Positions 1 through 7,334 of a stretch of 10,362 bases of DNA are shown in pieces. Position 1 is the first letter of the stretch, and the number at the start of each line of letters is the position of its first letter. This stretch comes from Lachnospiraceae bacterium (GTDB lineage: Bacteria; Bacillota; Clostridia; Lachnospirales; Lachnospiraceae): the NCBI GenBank assembly GCA_900772685.1, contig CAAGRP010000265.1:1-10362 (forward strand), in the 5' to 3' direction. The notes under the pieces were generated by a model that saw nothing but the letters and a program-made list of their open reading frames with translations, was not told the DNA's origin and made no database searches. A program made the position numbers and the translations under genes.

Positions 1-632
1 AGCTCTGAGATGCTTCCTCTTACGGCATTGTTCAGAACTACAGAGCCGAGACTTCCGCCCATTACAAGGATGACAGGCTTATCATCCGTAAAACCACAGA
101 ATTCTTTTGCCGCATCAGCTTTTCCTTTCATAAGCTCATCCCTTATCGGTGTGCCTGTCACGACTGCCTTATCCTTTGGAAGATAGTTTGCGGTTTCGGG
201 AAAATTGCAGCATACAACACTGGCGGAAGAAAGGCAGAGTTTATTGGCAAGACCCGGTGTCATATCGGATTCGTGGATTATCACAGGGATACCAAGCGAT
301 GCGGCAGCCCTTACGACAGGAACGGATACAAAGCCGCCCTTTGAAAATACGATAGACGGATCAAGCTCCTTTAAAAGCTTTTTGGCTTCTGAGATACCCT
401 TTATTACCTTAAAGGGGTCTGTAAGGTTTTTAAGACTCAGGTATCTTCTGAATTTTCCTGAGGATATACCGTAATACGGGATGTTCATGTCCTCTATAAG
501 CTGTTTTTCTATTCCGTCATAGGAACCGATATAAGATATCTTATAGCCGGCCTCCTTAAGCTTTGGTATAAGTGCTATATTCGGAGTGACATGCCCTGCA
601 GTGCCGCCTCCGGTCAAAACTATATGCTTCAT
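1..632 (-). CDS. murG: MurG, lipid II-forming GlcNAc transferase (partial, N-terminal part)
   Basis: MurG transfers GlcNAc from UDP-GlcNAc to lipid I at the inner face of the membrane, giving lipid II for peptidoglycan. The reverse strand reads open from ATG (630-632) to the window edge, giving 210 residues of a family usually about 355-360 long, so the C-terminal UDP-GlcNAc-binding half is mostly missing. Visible motifs are the glycine loop GGGTAGHVTPN (residues 8-18), SKGGFVSVP (about 97-105), HESDMTPGLANK (120-131, the Firmicutes form of this segment), GTPIRDE (160-166) and a second glycine loop MGGSLGS (191-197). An AAGGAG lies 7 nt upstream (640-645) and fixes the start. The gene is divergent from pgi. 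I could not identify its promoter with confidence. The truncation comes from the window, not from mutation. Confidence 0.96.
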   Translation of the reverse strand, partial: MKHIVLTGGGTAGHVTPNIALIPKLKEAGYKISYIGSYDGIEKQLIEDMNIPYYGISSGKFRRYLSLKNLTDPFKVIKGISEAKKLLKELDPSIVFSKGGFVSVPVVRAAASLGIPVIIHESDMTPGLANKLCLSSASVVCCNFPETANYLPKDKAVVTGTPIRDELMKGKADAAKEFCGFTDDKPVILVMGGSLGSVVLNNAVRGSISE

Positions 633-767
633 AGGGAATCTCCTTGCATTGTGAATGTTTCTGATATAGGTTAGGGTGCATCATGTATACCGACCCCAAC
701 ATCATTGTATAGCTTAAAATAAAAAAGTCAAAGCAAAAATCAAAATGCAAACGGTTTAACATATTCG

Positions 768-791
768 ATTGAAAATATAAAAATTTTCAAT
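768..791. repeat. Perfect 9-bp inverted repeat upstream of pgi
   Basis: ATTGAAAAT (768-776) and ATTTTCAAT (783-791) are exact reverse complements separated by 6 nt. The right arm touches the -35-like TGGATA of the distal pgi promoter candidate. It could be a regulator-binding operator, or simply an AT-rich hairpin. No regulator is encoded nearby. Confidence 0.5.
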
Positions 792-819
792 GGATATCGT
801 AAACAGGGTAATCTATAAT
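791..819 (+). promoter_or_regulatory. Candidate distal pgi promoter (sigma-A type)
   Basis: TGGATA (791-796) lies 17 bp before a perfect TATAAT (814-819). The -35 matches the consensus at 4 of 6 positions. It would start transcription around 826 and leave a leader of roughly 80 nt. The second, proximal pair downstream may be the true or an additional promoter. Called from sequence only. Confidence 0.4.
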
Positions 820-834
820 TTGTTGAAGTTTACG
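798..834. repeat. 7-bp inverted repeat spanning the pgi promoter elements
   Basis: CGTAAAC (798-804) and GTTTACG (828-834) are exact reverse complements 23 nt apart. They enclose the TATAAT of the distal promoter and the -35 of the proximal one. The placement fits an operator or looped regulator site, but a 7-bp match at this spacing could be chance. Confidence 0.35.
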
Positions 835-851
835 GGTTATTTTGATATTAT
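823..851 (+). promoter_or_regulatory. Candidate proximal pgi promoter (sigma-A type)
   Basis: TTGAAG (823-828) and TATTAT (846-851) are separated by 17 bp. They match the -35 and -10 consensus at 4 of 6 and 5 of 6 positions. The predicted start near 858 gives a leader of about 47 nt before the pgi ATG, with the GC-rich patch inside it. It probably drives the whole pgi, 87-aa gene and hydratase unit. Confidence 0.5.
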
Positions 852-904
852 AAATAATTAACAAAAGTGGGTCTGCCCGGCCTGCGGAATAGAGGAGCAA
901 CAGT

Positions 905-2254
905 ATGGGGAAAAATGTACAATTTGATGTATCGAAAGCAGAAATATTTTTAAAGGATGTTGACACAAACGAACTTGAAAATCTTGCGCTTAAGGCAAAT
1001 GATATTCTTTTAAACAGATCGGGAGAGGGAAATGATTTCCTTGGCTGGATAGATCAGCCTGTCAATTATGACAGAAAAGAATTCCGCAGGATAAAAGAAG
1101 CAGCAGCAAAGATCAGACAGGATTCCGAGGCACTTGTCGTTATCGGAATAGGCGGATCATATCTTGGGGCAAGAGCGGTAATAGAAAGCCTTAGCCATTC
1201 TTTTTACAATTCAAAGGAAGCTCTTAAGGGAAAAGGCGTAGAGATCTATTTTGCCGGAGACAATATAAGCAGCTCTTACATTTCGGATGTCATAGACGTT
1301 GTAAAGGATAAGGATTTTTCCGTAAACGTAATTTCAAAATCAGGAACAACTACGGAATCGGCATTAAGCTTCAGACTGTTCAGAGAGATCCTTGTTGAGA
1401 AGTACGGTATCGAGGGTGCCGGAAAGAGGATATATGCAACTACGGATGCACACAGAGGAGCATTAAAGGAGCTTTCTGACAAAGAGGGCTATGAGACCTT
1501 TGTAGTGCCGGATGATATCGGCGGACGTTATTCGGTATTTTCGGCAGTAGGGCTTCTTCCGATAGCTGCAGCGGGCTTTGATATAGATGAGCTTATCCGT
1601 GGTGCTGCGGATGAAAGAAAATATATCATGAGCGCGCCGTTTAACGAGAATGAATCCCTTCGCTATGCGGCATACAGAAATGTAATGCTTAATAAAGGCA
1701 AGAAGATAGAAATACTTGAAAATTACGAGCCTAACCTTCATTTTATATCCGAGTGGTGGAAGCAGCTGTTCGGTGAGAGCGAGGGAAAGGATCACAAGGG
1801 GTTATTCCCGGCATCTGTCGATCTTACAACAGATCTTCATTCAATGGGACAGTATATACAGGACGGACCGAGGATGATGTTCGAGACGGTTATATGGATC
1901 GACAAGCCGAGACGTTCACTTACGGTTGACGAATGGGAAGGCAACCCGGACGGACTTAATTATCTGACCGGCAGGAGCTTTGACTATGTCAACAAATATG
2001 CAATGTGCGGAACTATGCTTGCGCACACAGACGGAGAAGTTCCGAACTATATGATAACGATACCGCAGCTTGATGAGTACTATATAGGAAGCCTCCTGTA
2101 TTTCTTCATGTATTCATGCGGCGTGAGCGGATACATGCTCGGAGTAAATCCGTTTAACCAGCCGGGAGTTGAGGCATATAAGAAAAATATGTTTGCATTC
2201 CTTGGAAAACCCGGATATGAGGAAGAAGGAGAAAAGCTGAGAAAGCGTTTATAA
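905..2254 (+). CDS. pgi: Glucose-6-phosphate isomerase
   Basis: Pgi interconverts glucose 6-phosphate and fructose 6-phosphate in the cytoplasm, the second step of glycolysis and reversible for gluconeogenesis. The 449-aa product has the length of the short Bacillus/Clostridium-type enzymes rather than the roughly 550-aa proteobacterial and eukaryotic form. Sugar-phosphate-binding segments are visible as [14 protein letters not shown] (about 78-91) and SKSGTTTE (144-151). [14 protein letters not shown] (206-219) follows. [10 protein letters not shown] (290-299), TTDLHSMGQ (308-316) and [14 protein letters not shown] (415-428) carry residues expected to be catalytic: E291, H312 and K426, by family comparison. 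No expected motif is missing. AGGAG (893-897) lies 7 nt before the ATG and supports this start. The next gene begins one base after the TAA stop, so translation is probably coupled. Confidence 0.98.
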   Translation: MGKNVQFDVSKAEIFLKDVDTNELENLALKANDILLNRSGEGNDFLGWIDQPVNYDRKEFRRIKEAAAKIRQDSEALVVIGIGGSYLGARAVIESLSHSFYNSKEALKGKGVEIYFAGDNISSSYISDVIDVVKDKDFSVNVISKSGTTTESALSFRLFREILVEKYGIEGAGKRIYATTDAHRGALKELSDKEGYETFVVPDDIGGRYSVFSAVGLLPIAAAGFDIDELIRGAADERKYIMSAPFNENESLRYAAYRNVMLNKGKKIEILENYEPNLHFISEWWKQLFGESEGKDHKGLFPASVDLTTDLHSMGQYIQDGPRMMFETVIWIDKPRRSLTVDEWEGNPDGLNYLTGRSFDYVNKYAMCGTMLAHTDGEVPNYMITIPQLDEYYIGSLLYFFMYSCGVSGYMLGVNPFNQPGVEAYKKNMFAFLGKPGYEEEGEKLRKRL

Positions 2255-2255
2255 T

Positions 2256-2519
2256 ATGTTCAGATTATGGGGGAAGCTCGTAAAGGATAATCGTATAATT
2301 GAGAGCGAAACAATCAATAGACCCGAAGAGGATACACGTACCCATAAGATCTTTAATTCGATCGAGGAGTTATGCAAGATCTGGGATCTCGGAAATCCGA
2401 TATGGCTTGAGTCCACGATAGCTGACTTTAAAAAGCATGCAAAGGCAAGGTTCTATCAGGATAATTTTATAGAAGAGATCGATTTTGATTATATGGAAAT
2501 ACAAATAATTGAAGAATAA
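2256..2519 (+). CDS. Small conserved-looking protein of unknown function, 87 aa
   Basis: I do not recognise this family. The 87-residue product is soluble and charged, with no signal peptide or membrane segment. It has an N-terminal basic stretch ([12 protein letters not shown]), a central [20 protein letters not shown] region with tryptophans, and a strongly acidic C-terminus ([15 protein letters not shown]). Its ATG begins one base after the pgi stop, with no strong Shine-Dalgarno at the usual distance, which suggests translational coupling to pgi. The hydratase starts 25 nt downstream. Codon use resembles the neighbours and the gap is fully used by the frame, so I take it to be real. A role linked to pgi or the hydratase is only positional inference. 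Confidence 0.75.
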   Translation: MFRLWGKLVKDNRIIESETINRPEEDTRTHKIFNSIEELCKIWDLGNPIWLESTIADFKKHAKARFYQDNFIEEIDFDYMEIQIIEE

Positions 2520-2532
2520 TAAATCGCAGATG

Positions 2533-2539
2533 AAGGGAG
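2533..2539 (+). promoter_or_regulatory. Ribosome binding site that decides the hydratase start
   Basis: AAGGGAG lies 5 nt before the ATG at 2545. Two alternative in-frame starts further upstream, TTG at 2509 (inside the end of the 87-aa gene) and ATG at 2530, lack a comparable site. The start at 2545 is therefore preferred. Confidence 0.75.
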
Positions 2540-2544
2540 ATACG

Positions 2545-4830
2545 ATGATTAATTTACTTGAAGGCGGCGCATATCTTGTCAACGGTAAAGACGTGATAAG
2601 TGACAATGAAGAGGCTGCCGCACTGCTTAAAAAAACTGTCGGAAAAAGCATCTCTAAAGAAGAAGCCCAAAAAGGAACAATGGCTTACGGGATACTTAAG
2701 GCACACAATAAAGCAGCGGAAATGAAAGATCTTCAGATAAGATTCGACAAGCTGACCTCACATGATATTACATTCGTAGGTATAATCCAGACGGCAAGAG
2801 CCTCGGGACTTGAAAGATTCCCGATGCCGTATGTACTTACGAACTGTCACAACTCTCTTTGTGCGGTAGGAGGAACAATAAATGAGGATGATCATATGTT
2901 CGGTCTTACCTGTGCAAAGAAATACGGCGGAGTATATGTACCGCCTCATCAGGCAGTAATACACCAGTTCGCACGTGAGATGCTGGCCGGCGTAGGAGAT
3001 ATGATCCTTGGATCGGATTCTCATACAAGATACGGAGCACTCGGAACAATGGCTGTAGGAGAGGGCGGACCGGAGCTTGTTAAACAGCTCCTCAACAAGA
3101 CATATGACGTAGCTATGCCGGGAGTAGTCGGAATATACATGACAGGTGCTCCTAAAAAGGGAGTAGGTCCTCAGGACGTTGCACTTGCCATAATCAAGGC
3201 TGTTTTTGAGAACGGCTATGTTAAGAACAAAGTAATGGAATTCGTTGGTCCCGGAATATCAAACTTAAGTGCTGATTTCCGTATAGGTGTCGATGTAATG
3301 ACAACAGAGACAACATGCCTGTCATCGGTATGGAGAACAGATTCAAAGATAAAGGACTTCTATGAGCTTCATGGACGTTCGGAGGCATATAAGGATCTTG
3401 ATCCGGCACCTGTTGCTTATTATGACGGAATGGTCATCGTAGAACTCGATAAGATAGATCCGATGATCGCAATGCCGTTCCATCCGAGCAACGCCTATAC
3501 TATCGACGAGGTAAATGCAAATCTTATGGACGTTCTTGATGACGTTGAAAAGAGAGCGGCTGTATCCCTTAACGGAAAGGTTCCGTATACTCTTAAGGAT
3601 AAGGTTCGCAACGGCAGATTCCTTGTAGATCAGGGTATAATCGCAGGCTGTGCCGGCGGCGGTTTCGAAAATATCTGTGCAGCAGCGGATATATTAAGAG
3701 GAAAGAGCATAGGATCGGATGAGTTTTCTCTCAGTGTTTATCCTGCAAGTACTCCTATATATATGGAGCTTGCAAAGAACGGTGTTATGGCAGATCTTAT
3801 CGAGACAGGAGCTATCGTAAAGACAGCCTTCTGCGGTCCATGCTTCGGCGCGGGAGACACACCGGCTAACAATGCCTTCTCAATAAGACATTCAACAAGA
3901 AACTTCCCGAACAGGGAGGGTTCAAAGATACAGAACGGTCAGATCTCATCGGTTGCACTTATGGACGCAAGATCCATAGCAGCAACTGCCGCAAACAAGG
4001 GATATCTTACACCGGCAACCGAATTCGACGGAGAGTTCACTTCTCTTGTATATCATTTTGACGGCAGGATATATGCAAATAGAGTATTTGACAGCAAGGG
4101 TGTTGCAGATCCGTCTGTTGATATACATTTCGGACCGAATATCAAGGACTGGCCGAAGATGTCAAAGCTTCCTAAGGATCTTATAATAAAGGTGGTTTCG
4201 GAGATACACGATCCTGTTACCACAACGGATGAGCTTATTCCTTCGGGTGAAACTTCATCCTACAGATCAAATCCTTTGGGACTTGCCGAGTTTACCCTTT
4301 CAAGAAAGGATCCGGCATACGTTGGAAGAGCAAAAGAGGTGCAGCTTGCACAGAAAGCCCTTGAGAACGGAGAGGATCCGGGAAAGGCATTTGAAGAGAT
4401 CGCTCCTGTAATCGGAAAAATAAAAGAAAAATACAGTGACGTTAAGGATTCCGATATAGGAATCGGATCTACGATCTTTGCATGCAAGCCGGGTGACGGT
4501 TCTGCGAGAGAGCAGGCAGCATCCTGCCAGAAAGTGCTCGGCGGATGGGCAAACATCGCCTTTGGATATGCAACAAAGAGGTACCGTTCAAACCTTATAA
4601 ACTGGGGAATGCTTCCTTTCGTTATAGAAGAGGGAGAACTCCCGTTTGAGAACGGAGATTATATATATATCCCGGATATCTCTGATGCGGTTAAGAATAA
4701 AGACGAAGTGATAAATGCGTATGTTGTCACAAAGGACTTTAAAAAGGCAGAACTCAGACTCGGTGATCTTACCGATGATGAAAGAGAGATAATCTTAAAG
4801 GGATGCCTTATAAATTATTACCAGGGTTGA
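2545..4830 (+). CDS. Aconitase-superfamily hydratase, substrate unproven (possibly YbhJ-like)
   Basis: A 761-aa cytoplasmic Fe-S hydro-lyase of the aconitase superfamily. The N-terminal catalytic part carries [12 protein letters not shown] (156-167), the counterpart of the DSHT motif. Cluster-ligand cysteines are in place: C369 in [10 protein letters not shown], then C430 and C433 in CGPCFG, a spacing close to that of classical aconitase. The C-terminal swivel domain has [10 protein letters not shown] (650-659), matching the GEGSSREHAA signature. Several flanks differ from true aconitase: GCAGGG replaces the usual SCTNS, and CGPCFGAGD replaces CGPCIGQWD. Together with the length, this suggests a divergent branch like E. 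coli YbhJ, whose substrate is not established. Aconitate hydratase activity is possible but not demonstrated by the sequence. It is the last gene of the pgi unit, and its stop abuts the convergent rlmH stop. Confidence 0.9.
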   Translation: MINLLEGGAYLVNGKDVISDNEEAAALLKKTVGKSISKEEAQKGTMAYGILKAHNKAAEMKDLQIRFDKLTSHDITFVGIIQTARASGLERFPMPYVLTNCHNSLCAVGGTINEDDHMFGLTCAKKYGGVYVPPHQAVIHQFAREMLAGVGDMILGSDSHTRYGALGTMAVGEGGPELVKQLLNKTYDVAMPGVVGIYMTGAPKKGVGPQDVALAIIKAVFENGYVKNKVMEFVGPGISNLSADFRIGVDVMTTETTCLSSVWRTDSKIKDFYELHGRSEAYKDLDPAPVAYYDGMVIVELDKIDPMIAMPFHPSNAYTIDEVNANLMDVLDDVEKRAAVSLNGKVPYTLKDKVRNGRFLVDQGIIAGCAGGGFENICAAADILRGKSIGSDEFSLSVYPASTPIYMELAKNGVMADLIETGAIVKTAFCGPCFGAGDTPANNAFSIRHSTRNFPNREGSKIQNGQISSVALMDARSIAATAANKGYLTPATEFDGEFTSLVYHFDGRIYANRVFDSKGVADPSVDIHFGPNIKDWPKMSKLPKDLIIKVVSEIHDPVTTTDELIPSGETSSYRSNPLGLAEFTLSRKDPAYVGRAKEVQLAQKALENGEDPGKAFEEIAPVIGKIKEKYSDVKDSDIGIGSTIFACKPGDGSAREQAASCQKVLGGWANIAFGYATKRYRSNLINWGMLPFVIEEGELPFENGDYIYIPDISDAVKNKDEVINAYVVTKDFKKAELRLGDLTDDEREIILKGCLINYYQG

Positions 4831-5310
4831 TCACTTGTGATAAGGTTCACCGTTGATTATGCGGTATGAGCGGTAAAGCTGCTCAAGCAGTATGACACGC
4901 ATAAGCTGGTGGGGAAAAGTCATTTTTGAAAAACTGAGTTTAAAGTCGGCTCGTGAAAGTATATTTTCGGATAGACCAAGCGAGCCGCCTATTATGAAGA
5001 CGATATGGCTTATGCTTTTTATGCCGAGGCCGTTTATCATATCAGACAGCTGTTCGCTTGAAAGCTGCTTTCCGTCTATGGCTAGAGCTATGACGTGGGA
5101 GGTGTCCTTTATATAAGGAAGCAGCCTTGAGGCCTCCTTGTTGAGAATCTGAGCCTTTTGAACATCAGTCGGGGAATCGGGAGTTTTTTCATCCTGAACC
5201 TGGATGATCTCGAGCCTGCAGTATCTGCCGAGACGTTTCTGATATTCGGCTATTGCGTCCAAGAGGTATTTTTCTTTTATCTTGCCTACAGTAAGAATGG
5301 TTATCTTCAT
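4831..5310 (-). CDS. rlmH: RlmH, 23S rRNA pseudouridine-1915 N3-methyltransferase
   Basis: RlmH is a SPOUT-class, SAM-dependent enzyme that methylates N3 of pseudouridine 1915 in helix 69 of 23S rRNA, acting on assembled ribosomes. The product is 159 aa, the usual family length. It starts MKITILTVGKIKEKY. The knot motif FIIGGSLGL spans 105-113, and the highly conserved C-terminus runs from SFSKMTFPHQLMR (126-138) to the terminal NGEPYHK (153-159). An upstream extension of 22 codons is open, but the start at 5308-5310 fits the family length and has GGAG 7 nt before it. Its TGA lies immediately next to the hydratase TGA on the other strand, leaving no room for a terminator. A strong promoter lies just upstream. 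Confidence 0.97.
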   Translation of the reverse strand: MKITILTVGKIKEKYLLDAIAEYQKRLGRYCRLEIIQVQDEKTPDSPTDVQKAQILNKEASRLLPYIKDTSHVIALAIDGKQLSSEQLSDMINGLGIKSISHIVFIIGGSLGLSENILSRADFKLSFSKMTFPHQLMRVILLEQLYRSYRIINGEPYHK

Positions 5311-5346
5311 AATATGACTCCGTTTTAGTTGTTGCTTTTTATGACA

Positions 5347-5376
5347 AGTATATTGTTTTTTTGACAAATTTGTCAA
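5347..5376 (-). promoter_or_regulatory. Predicted rlmH promoter
   Basis: Read on the minus strand, a perfect TTGACA (5376-5371) is followed after 18 bp by TATACT (5352-5347, 5 of 6 consensus). The start would fall near 5340, about 30 nt before the rlmH ATG. The -35 lies inside the 16-bp palindrome listed separately. Confidence 0.6.
5361..5376. repeat. 16-bp perfect palindrome overlapping the rlmH -35 (operator candidate)
   Basis: TTGACAAATTTGTCAA is a perfect palindrome with no spacer. Its right half forms the -35 of rlmH, and its left half is also a perfect TTGACA on the plus strand, where no -10 is found at the right distance. Bound protein would block RNA polymerase at rlmH and might also affect the divergent gene, whose -35 is 7 bp away. 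Chance symmetry of a consensus -35 is the alternative. Confidence 0.45.
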
Positions 5377-5382
5377 CTTTAC

Positions 5383-5411
5383 TGGAAAAAGAAAGACTAA
5401 TACGATATAAT
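5383..5411 (+). promoter_or_regulatory. Predicted promoter of the 138-aa gene
   Basis: TGGAAA (5383-5388, 4 of 6 consensus) lies 17 bp before a perfect TATAAT (5406-5411). The -10 sits within a 13-base inverted repeat CGATATAATATCG (5403-5415). Transcription would start about 22 nt before the ATG at 5441. Confidence 0.55.
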
Positions 5412-5440
5412 ATCGACAAATATTTTTTTGGAGGCTAAAA

Positions 5441-5857
5441 ATGTCCGGAGTAAAAGAATTACTGCGTTCCGAAGCTGACGGCAGCTTAAGCTTTGGAGAT
5501 CATACCCTTGCCGCTAAAACCAAGCTGGCTGATTTCAAGCATGACGGGGATATCTACAAGGTTAAGACTTTTAAGGAAATGACACGACTTGAGAAAAATG
5601 ATAATTTCCTTTATGAATCAGAACCGGGAACGGCAGTATACAATATGGTGTATTCCGAGAACGGAGTAGATTTTACACTTGAAGCAGAAGAGGATGCACA
5701 GCTTACACTGGGTCTTAAGGAAGAGACCGAATATGAGATATTCGTAGACGGAGCTTCCGTAGGACGCATGACAACGAATTTAGGCGGAAAGATCTCATTC
5801 AGCGTGGAGCTGGATGCAAATGTTCCCGTTAAGATAAGTGTAAAACAGGTAGTATAA
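5441..5857 (+). CDS. 138-aa protein of unknown function, Lachnospiraceae type
   Basis: A 138-residue cytoplasmic-looking protein with no signal peptide or membrane segment. An N-terminal segment (MSGVKELLRSEADGSLSFGD) leads into KTFKEMTRLEKND and FLYESEPGTAVYNM. The C-terminal half looks all-beta, with alternating hydrophobic strands and DGASVGRMTTNLGGKISFSVEL (split as DGASVGRMTTNLGGK and ISFSVEL), ending VPVKISVKQVV. From memory, close relatives in gut Lachnospiraceae have been auto-annotated as endosialidase. Nothing here supports that activity: the protein is far too short for such an enzyme and I see no catalytic signature. GGAGG (5430-5434) lies 6 nt before the ATG. It has its own promoter and a terminator-like hairpin after it, so it is probably monocistronic. 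Confidence 0.8.
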   Translation: MSGVKELLRSEADGSLSFGDHTLAAKTKLADFKHDGDIYKVKTFKEMTRLEKNDNFLYESEPGTAVYNMVYSENGVDFTLEAEEDAQLTLGLKEETEYEIFVDGASVGRMTTNLGGKISFSVELDANVPVKISVKQVV

Positions 5858-5869
5858 GATAAAAATGTT

Positions 5870-5899
5870 TAAGAGGCTGTCACATATGTCAGCCTCTTA
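5870..5899 (+). terminator. Terminator-like hairpin between the 138-aa gene and radA
   Basis: TAAGAGGCTG (5870-5879) and CAGCCTCTTA (5890-5899) form a perfect 10-bp stem with a 10-nt loop. The following tail TTATTATTG is U-rich but interrupted, so termination may be partial and radA may receive read-through. It begins 12 nt after the TAA. Confidence 0.7.
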
Positions 5900-5916
5900 T
5901 TATTGTTGGAGATATT

Positions 5917-7290
5917 ATGGCAAAGGATAAAAAGAGCGTTTTTTTCTGTCAGAACTGCGGATATGAATCTGCAAAGTGGATGGGACAATGTCCGTCGTGC
6001 AGGCAGTGGAACACAATGGTAGAGGAGAAGGTAGCTGCCAAACAGACCGGACAGACAAGACAGAAGCCGAAGGCGGAGCCGGTATCGTTGTCTGCAGTCT
6101 CATTGAAAGCAGAGGACCGTATAAGGAGCGGCATAGACGAACTGGACAGAGTCCTGGGAGGCGGCATTGTCAGGGGAGGACTGATGCTTGTCGGAGGCGA
6201 CCCGGGAATAGGAAAATCCACCCTTATGCTTCAGCTGTGCCAAAAGCTGTCCGAAGGAGGACTTAAGGTTCTATATGTTTCGGGAGAAGAGTCGCTCACA
6301 CAGATAAAGATGAGAGCGGAAAGGATAGGAAGCTTCTCCGATTCGCTTAAGCTGCTGTGTGAAACAGATATAGATCAGGTTCTGTCAGCCATCGATAAAG
6401 AGGAGCCGGGGCTTGTTATAATAGATTCTATCCAGACAATGTTCAGTGAAGAGTCATCCTCATCACCCGGAAGTGTTTCGCAGGTCAGAGAAGTCACGGG
6501 AACACTTTTAAAGACGGCGAAGACCTCACAGATCCCTATATTTATAATAGGTCACGTTACAAAAGAGGGAAATGTTGCAGGACCGAGGGTGCTTGAGCAC
6601 ATGGTAGACACTGTGCTGTATTTTGAAGGAGACAGGCATGCTTCATACAGGATATTAAGAGCGGTAAAGAACAGATTCGGATCTACAAATGAGATCGGGG
6701 TTTTTGAAATGCAGACAGAAGGATTAAGAGAGGTTCCTAATCCGTCGGAATACATGCTGGACGGACGGCCCGAGGATGCAAGCGGCTCTGTTGTTGCGTG
6801 CTCGATGGAAGGAACAAGACCTGTTATGATCGAGATACAGGCTCTGGTCTGCAGGACAAATTTCGGATTTCCCAGAAGGACCGCGAACGGAACGGATTTC
6901 AACAGGGTGAACCTTCTTATGGCAGTACTTGAAAAAAGGGGAAGGGTCAACCTGTCCGAATGTGATGCCTATGTAAATATAACCGGCGGTATCCGTATGA
7001 CAGAGCCGGCAGTTGACCTTGGTATCCTGACAGCGATAATATCAAGCTACAGAGATATTCCTGTGGACAGTAAAACTGTTGTTTTCGGTGAGGTCGGATT
7101 GAGCGGCGAGATACGATCGGTAAATATGGCATCACAAAGGATACGTGAGGCCGAAAAGCTGGGATTTAAACGCGTCATCCTGCCGGCAGGATGCTTAAAA
7201 GCAGTAAAAGGAGACGTTCCCGGGTCAATAGAGCTGGTTCCTGTTGCAGATATAAGAGAAGTCATAAGAAAAATATTTGAAATGAAATAA
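5917..7290 (+). CDS. radA: RadA (Sms), DNA repair and recombination ATPase
   Basis: RadA is a RecA-related ATPase that processes recombination intermediates and drives branch migration during repair and transformation. The 457-aa length is normal for the family. A C4 zinc finger sits at the N-terminus (C11, C14, C25, C28). The ATPase domain has Walker A GDPGIGKST (94-102), Walker B LVIID with D170, and the RadA-specific KNRFG at 251-255. The C-terminal part from about 285 on resembles the Lon protease domain fold used for DNA binding (GGIRMTEPAVDLGI, GEVGLSGEIR). GGAG lies 5 nt before the ATG. No separate promoter is obvious in the short gap, so it may depend on read-through of the upstream hairpin. 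No odd features. Confidence 0.98.
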   Translation: MAKDKKSVFFCQNCGYESAKWMGQCPSCRQWNTMVEEKVAAKQTGQTRQKPKAEPVSLSAVSLKAEDRIRSGIDELDRVLGGGIVRGGLMLVGGDPGIGKSTLMLQLCQKLSEGGLKVLYVSGEESLTQIKMRAERIGSFSDSLKLLCETDIDQVLSAIDKEEPGLVIIDSIQTMFSEESSSSPGSVSQVREVTGTLLKTAKTSQIPIFIIGHVTKEGNVAGPRVLEHMVDTVLYFEGDRHASYRILRAVKNRFGSTNEIGVFEMQTEGLREVPNPSEYMLDGRPEDASGSVVACSMEGTRPVMIEIQALVCRTNFGFPRRTANGTDFNRVNLLMAVLEKRGRVNLSECDAYVNITGGIRMTEPAVDLGILTAIISSYRDIPVDSKTVVFGEVGLSGEIRSVNMASQRIREAEKLGFKRVILPAGCLKAVKGDVPGSIELVPVADIREVIRKIFEMK

Positions 7291-7304
7291 AAATGTGTTA
7301 TACT
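7277..7304 (+). promoter_or_regulatory. Predicted typA promoter with extended -10
   Basis: TTGAAA (7277-7282, 5 of 6) lies 16 bp before TATACT (7299-7304, 5 of 6), which is preceded by TG at 7296-7297 to form an extended -10. The -35 overlaps the last codons of radA. Transcription would start near 7311, leaving a leader of about 24 nt that carries AAGGAG (7322-7327). typA can therefore be expressed independently of radA. Confidence 0.65.
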
Positions 7305-7334
7305 CATTGCCGTTAGTGCATAAGGAGATAAGCA

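Larger units (their letters stand above)
633..904. other. Divergent murG/pgi intergenic region
   Basis: These 272 bases between two divergent genes hold no credible coding sequence. The part near murG is plain AT-rich DNA. The part near pgi holds two promoter-like pairs and two perfect inverted repeats, listed separately. Just before the pgi ribosome site there is a short GC-rich patch (about 867-887, containing GGGTCTGCCC) in otherwise AT-rich sequence. It would lie in the pgi 5' leader, but I recognise no known riboswitch or leader motif in it. Confidence 0.7.

Noticed and set aside
684..736. murG promoter on the minus strand (TTGACT or TTGCTT with TATACA)
   Set aside because: The spacers are 14 or 19 bp, so no pairing is convincing enough to annotate.
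1463..1795. 110-codon antisense frame within pgi
   Set aside because: It overlaps conserved pgi sequence and has no ribosome site or recognisable product.
5311..5376. 22-codon N-terminal extension of rlmH
   Set aside because: The family begins at MKITILTVGK. The extension would run through the promoter palindrome, and the inner start has its own GGAG.
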